Source: Gentiana macrophylla (lineage: Eukaryota; Streptophyta; Magnoliopsida; Gentianales; Gentianaceae). Taken from it: DNA of 64,000 bases. Positions 59,947-64,000 of this stretch are shown in pieces. The notes under the pieces are model-generated. The model did no database searches. It was given only the letters and a program-made list of their open reading frames with translations, and was not told the origin of the DNA. Every line of letters starts with the position of its first letter. Within the stretch, counting starts at the first letter, position 1. Location of the stretch: positions 310,001 through 374,000 of the forward strand of contig JAOBSW010000108.1 of assembly GCA_026214975.1 (NCBI GenBank), in the 5' to 3' direction. The translations under genes and the position numbers were made by a program.

Positions 59947-60357
59947 TTCTCATACTTGATTTCTTTCAAACTCATTCAGTTCTTCTTGCATGGCTAATAT
60001 CCAATATGGATCTTTTAAAGCTTCTTCTATTTCTTTGGGTTTAGATTGTGATAGGAAACATGCAATCATTGCATCTAGTTGATGTCTTGTTCGAACGCCA
60101 GTTTCAGTATCACCAATTATTTGTTCTTCAGGGTGATCTCTCATCCATTGATACGTGGGTGTCTGCATCAAAGGATTTATATCTTGTTCGACTGATTCTT
60201 CAAGAACTGGTTCTTGAATATCTTTAGTTGGATCGGGAACATGTAGTTCAGGTGTGGTTTGTTGAGTAGTTGGAAACTGAGACTGGTCTAGATTTGAACA
60301 ATCTGAAATTTGCAGTCTCCCAATGTCAACAAAAACTGGTTCTGGCAAGATTGGTAA
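59947..60357 (-). pseudogene. Element E integrase-RT linker
   Basis: Open frame 60348-59950, rich in Pro, Glu, Gln and Asp, ending with [46 protein letters not shown]. This is the usual copia RT lead-in; the same lead-in sits at 20480-20600 in element C. It is separated from RT by one stop at 59950 and from integrase by one near 60358. Confidence 0.8.
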
Positions 60358-61560
60358 CTAAGACAGAGAAACTGGTTCTGATCTGTCTTCAGTTGTTTCA
60401 CCAAGGAAGTTTGGTTCATTAAATACCACGTGAATTGATTCTTCATGCTTAAGTGTCCTTTTGTTTAGTACTCTAAAAGCTTTGTTGACACTTGAGTATC
60501 CTAGAAAATTTCCTTCATCAGCTTTGGGCTGAAAAACATGAAGTTGATCTTTCCCATTGTTTTGTATGAAACATTTGCTTCCAAAAGCATGAAAGTAGGA
60601 AACATTTGGTTTTCTTCCATTCCAAATTTCATAAGGGGTCTTCTCATGTCTTTTGTTCATGAGAGCTCGGTTCTATGTATAACAAGCTGTGTTAATTGCT
60701 TCTGCCCAATATCTTTCAGGTAGTTTTGCTTCACAGATCATAGTCCTCCCTGCTTCTTTGAGTGTTCTATTTCTTCTTTCAGCTACACCATTCTGTTGAA
60801 GTGTTCCTGTGGCAGCAAGTTGGTGTAAGACACCATTTTCTTCACAATATTCAATAATCACACTGTTGAGGAAATCGGTTCCCTTATCTGATCTTATTTT
60901 CACAACTGATACTCCTTTCTGATTTTGAAGTCTCTTGAGTAGTTCTGTAAGTCTTTGCTTGGTTTCACTTTTCTTGGTTAAGAAAATTACCCAAGTGTAC
61001 CTTAAAAAATAATCTACTACCACCAATGTATACTTCTTTCCACTGATACTTATTGGTGTAATAGGGCCAAATAAATCCATGTGTAATAACTCCAGATGTC
61101 TGGTTGTTGAAAGCTGAGACTTGGTCTCGAAACTTGCTTTTGTTTGCTTTCCTTGTTGACAAGCATCACATAAGATGTCCTTCTTATATGATATTTCCGG
61201 TAGTCCAATGACTAACTGTTTCTTAACAAGTGTGTTAATGTCATCAAAATTAAGATGACTCAGTTTCTTGTGCCATAGCCAACTGATTTATGATTTGGTA
61301 TGCACAAGCAAACAGGTTTCAGCAACGGCTGTTGTCCAGTCTACTACATACATATTTTCTTTTCTTCTTTCGGCTAAAATAACTTGATAAGCTGATTCGC
61401 TGACGACAACGCAGAATTCTTTGTCAAAAGTAACTTTGTATCCCATGTCACAGAATTGACTGGTGCTGAGTAGATTGTAGTGTAATCCTTCTACATAAGA
61501 TACATTCTTGATTATAAGACCATCCTTGATTAAGGTACCATATCCTTTGGTGTATCCAGG
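60358..61560 (-). pseudogene. Element E pre-integrase and integrase
   Basis: Pre-integrase zinc region (61260-61150) is split by a stop and a frameshift. Core 61080-60673: MDLFGPITPISISGKKYTLV, IRSDKGTDFL and QQNGVAERRNRTLKE, keeping the three acidic positions. After one TAG at 60673 the frame 60660-60358 continues to NKAFRVLNKRTLKHEESIHVVF. It would insert the element cDNA. Very similar to element C but better preserved. Confidence 0.9.
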
Positions 61561-61680
61561 TTTGTCTTTACTTCCAAAATTAACCTTTGGTCCATCTTTT
61601 GCAATAAAATTACTGAGACAGTCTTTACTCTTTGTCATGTGCCTAGAGCAACATCTGTCAAAGTACCATATATCCTGCAA
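61561..61680 (-). pseudogene. Element E protease, active-site segment
   Basis: Reads IWYFDRCCSRHMTKS where copia proteases have WYLDSGCSRHMTG, so D-S-G is D-R-C and the protease would be dead. The frame is open through the linker to pre-integrase (61680-61288: GYGTLIKDGLIIKNVSYVEG and LLSTSQFCD). Confidence 0.85.
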
Positions 61681-61689
61681 TAAAAATTA

Positions 61690-62820
61690 AATAGTTTTAG
61701 GTACCCAACTCAGTTTGGGTCCATAGGGGTCAGTTGTCAGTACAACTCTGGGGATATATCCTTTAGGTATTCTTTGGATATTGTAGCACTTGTTTTCATA
61801 TATGTAAGCCACACTCCCATAGTGTCTATGTTTGGATTGTTTCTTATTTATATGATCTCTCAGATCTTTTGGATGAAATTTGTTTCCAAACTTGAATAAT
61901 AACCATCATTCCTTTTGTACTGAGGTCTGGACTGACCTTGGTACTGGGACTTTTTCTGAGAACTAAGATTAGCTCTCTACTGAGTTTTGGAGTGAAACTT
62001 GTGATAAGTTTTCTGTCTGGAATGATTTCTATTATCAGTTTTATTAGTAGATGCAGTAAAATTCCAATCATCATTAGTGGGATATAATCTTCCTTTCCCC
62101 CTAAATGTGTGAATCTTTGAATGATTGACATTCTTGGATTTACTTTGATTGTAATTTTTTTGGTTCTTGACTTGATTGGTTTTTGTGGACCTGGTAGTTG
62201 ATTTCCCAGTTCGGTTTTCTTGAGATACATCTGATTTACCATTTGGTTTACCTTTGTTGGTAAATCTAGTAGTTTTCTTGGAAAACTGATTTATCCTATG
62301 TGATATGGCTTTACTGTTTCAGCAATTTTCTCAGTTTGAGGAAGTTGTTCAGCTACAAACTTAATACCAGTTTTGGTACTAGGTTTGGCAGCTTTGCTGG
62401 TTCCATTCTTAGATGATTGTTGTGTATCAAATCCTAAACCAGTTTTGTCTCCATACAGTTTTCTTGATTTGAATCCAGTAACTGAACTTTATTGAGCAAA
62501 TGATTCAGTTGTTGTTGCTGATGCAGTAGGCTGATGCTGAATCTTTTCTTTATTAGTTTTAGTCAGATTCAACATTTTTAGTTTAGACTTCAATCTTTCA
62601 ACTTCAAGAATTAGATTCTCTTTTTCAGCTTTAATTGATTCATAACCAGCTTGAATAGTTACTAGCTGATTCATCAATTCGTCAAGAGTTTCTTCTAATT
62701 CTAGATTTTTTTGATTGGAGTCAGCAGTCGAAGAACACGCATTTTGCATGGAAAATTGAGCTGAGGAATATTTAGAATTAGATTCACATACCTCATTTGG
62801 ATCTTCCATGTGTGCCATTA
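61690..62820 (-). pseudogene. Element E gag C-terminal region and gag-protease linker
   Basis: 62818-62489 is an open frame with a clear heptad-rich coiled coil (ELMNQLVTIQAGYESIKAEK onward). 62488-61690 is a basic, Ser/Asn/Gln-rich linker with several stops. The open frame at 62242-61844 is a shifted reading of it, not the true one. Confidence 0.7.
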
Positions 62821-62929
62821 AAGCTGTGTCATCTGATAGTTTTTCAGTACCAGCTTCATAATCTGACTCATCTCCAGCAAGGAGTGCTCTTCTACCAACT
62901 CTTCTTGGTGGCGTCTTCTTGGTCAGTTC

Positions 62930-63854
62930 TGGACATTCAGCTTTATAATGTCCGGGTTTCTTGCGATTGAAACAGAGATATTCATCATCTTTTCTTTTCT
63001 CAGAATCCTCTTGATGAACTTTTGAGTGATTGGGTGTCCACTCTTCATTCGCTTGGTCTGTTCATCATTAGAGCCATCTGTTCTTCCATCTCATCCAATT
63101 CATGAAGATTGCTTGATGATTTTTCTTGAATGTCATTTGATCTTTCTTTGCGCGTCTTTGCCGTGGTCTTTGGTTCCTCCAGAGCTTTGATTATTGCAGT
63201 TGTACTTGTAAAATCTTCACTGAATTCATAAGCTTTCAGGTCTGAGAAAATTTTTAATAAATCCTCTATGTCAAGTCTTCTAGATTCTTCCATAGTAGTG
63301 ACTTTCATTTTCCAGCACATTGATAATGCCTTCAAGATTCTTGTGTTGATAAATTTCTTTGAGTATTCAATCTTGAGTAGATCTAATTCATCCATGATAG
63401 CACTGAATCTTGTTTCCATTTGATCAATGGTTTCTCTAGATTTCATCTTGAAATTCTCAAACTTTTGTTTTGCAACAGAGATTTTATTTTCCTTAATTGA
63501 ATCTGTTCCTTCACAAACAAGTTGTAGTTTGTCCCACATTTCCTTGGCAGTTGTGCATTCTTTCACCTTTAAGTACATGTTGCTGTCAAGAGTTCTAAGG
63601 ATAAAATCCATAGCAACATTGTTGAGATTGTTTCGCTTGCGATCATCACTAGTGGATTCGGATTTGGGCTTTGCAACTCGAACTTGCTGTACATCAACAG
63701 TTTGCATGTGAGTGATCTGAATTGGTCCATCAGTGAGAACATCCATCATTTCATCATGAGTAGCTGCTAGAAAAACCTGCATACGACGTTTATATTCGTC
63801 AAATCTGTCCATGTTGCACATAAGCATCTGTCTCGCATATTGATCGTTATCCAT
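62930..63854 (-). pseudogene. gag: Element E gag
   Basis: 269-codon frame from ATG 63854: RFDEYKRRMQVFLAA, then TAKEMWDKLQLVCEGTD, QKFENFKMKSRETIDQMETRF and a helical segment. This is the UBN2/copia-type gag. It stops at 63045; the zinc knuckle follows in another frame at 62974-62933 and reads C-F-N-R-K-K-P-G-H-Y-K-A-E-C, so the second metal-binding Cys is Arg. Gag forms the particle and packages RNA. Confidence 0.9.
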
Positions 63855-63958
63855 TGTGAGTGAGTGAAGACTGATAGTAAATTAACTGGAACTGAGCTTT
63901 CAAATGAGAACAACTAGAGGAGATATGGAGCAAATGATATCTTGTCAAAGAAACACTG

Positions 63959-63969
63959 CCCCGATACCA
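63959..63969 (-). other. Element E primer binding site, iMet type
   Basis: Minus strand TGGTATCGGGG, two bases from the LTR end; standard copia primer position with substitutions at its 3' part. Confidence 0.85.
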
Positions 63970-63971
63970 AT

Positions 63972-64000
63972 TGTTGGTCCCTTCGAAAGGCTAACACAAG
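63972..64000 (-). repeat. Element E 5' LTR, last 29 bp
   Basis: Minus strand ends with GGGACCAACA, the same end as the F1 LTRs at 43382 and 46848. The rest lies beyond the window. Confidence 0.8.

Larger units (their letters stand above)
54880..64000 (-). mobile_element. Copia element E (SIRE-like), minus strand
   Basis: Runs from 5' LTR end (63972-64000, continuing beyond the window) through primer site, gag, protease, integrase, RT, RNase H, an extra ORF, polypurine tract (55528-55514) and truncated 3' LTR (55513 to about 54880). The order gag-PR-INT-RT-RH is copia. The extra ORF and AAAAAGGGGG tract resemble the SIRE/Maximus lineage (inference). All domains carry disabling changes. Confidence 0.9.

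Overview
This is a block of plant nuclear repeat DNA, most likely from a eudicot with a repeat-rich genome. I see no host gene, tRNA, rRNA or CRISPR array. Almost every base can be assigned to LTR retrotransposons nested inside one another, plus one hAT-type MITE. The plant assignment rests on the families: Ty3/gypsy elements of the Athila/Tat kind (DLGAS protease, FMDD reverse transcriptase, a primer site resembling the 3' end of tRNA-Asp, a long 3' region with an extra ORF) and Ty1/copia elements with iMet-type primer sites. I cannot name the species.

Layout. (1) 1-832: minus-strand LTR of a copia family (here F1), cut by the window edge. (2) 833-1768 and 16132-18952: one minus-strand gypsy relic (B1: protease/gag piece, gag, primer site, 5' LTR), split by Element 1. 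(3) 1769-16131: Element 1, a nearly complete 14.4-kb plus-strand Athila-like element with matching 5-bp target duplications (GCCTC) and about 1.54-kb LTRs. (4) 18953-22141 and 37326-43382: copia element C, plus strand, protease to 3' LTR. B1 interrupts it at the protease active-site codons, and Element 3 interrupts it after RNase H. (5) 22142-37325: Element 3, a copia-type element with about 2-kb LTRs and no intact genes (target duplication ATTGG). Its 5' LTR is split by Element 2 (22658-28490, minus strand, target duplication TGACA), a gene-less Athila-like element. (6) 43383-49839: a second minus-strand gypsy relic, B2, of the B1 family. Its LTR carries two solo LTRs (45417-46848, 47422-49239) and is cut by copia element D (49840 to about 54879). 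(7) About 54880-64000: copia element E, minus strand, running from a truncated 3' LTR to the first 29 bp of its 5' LTR.

How the parts relate. The insertion order readable from junctions is B2, then C in B2, then B1 and Element 3 in C, then Element 1 in B1 and Element 2 in Element 3. That is a four-level nest. C and E are related copia elements with a homologous extra ORF between RNase H and the 3' LTR. Element 2 keeps the LTRs, primer site and structured 3' region of an Element 1-like parent but no coding capacity, so it would have depended on proteins supplied in trans. All coding regions carry stops, frameshifts or lost catalytic residues. The integrase of Element 1 is the most intact.

No defence system or other novel gene system is visible. 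The most interesting unexplained structure is in the noncoding parts of Elements 1 and 2: a twice-used hairpin-plus-polypurine module with a covarying stem, and arrays of a 12-bp near-palindrome, GGACG-NN-CGTCC.
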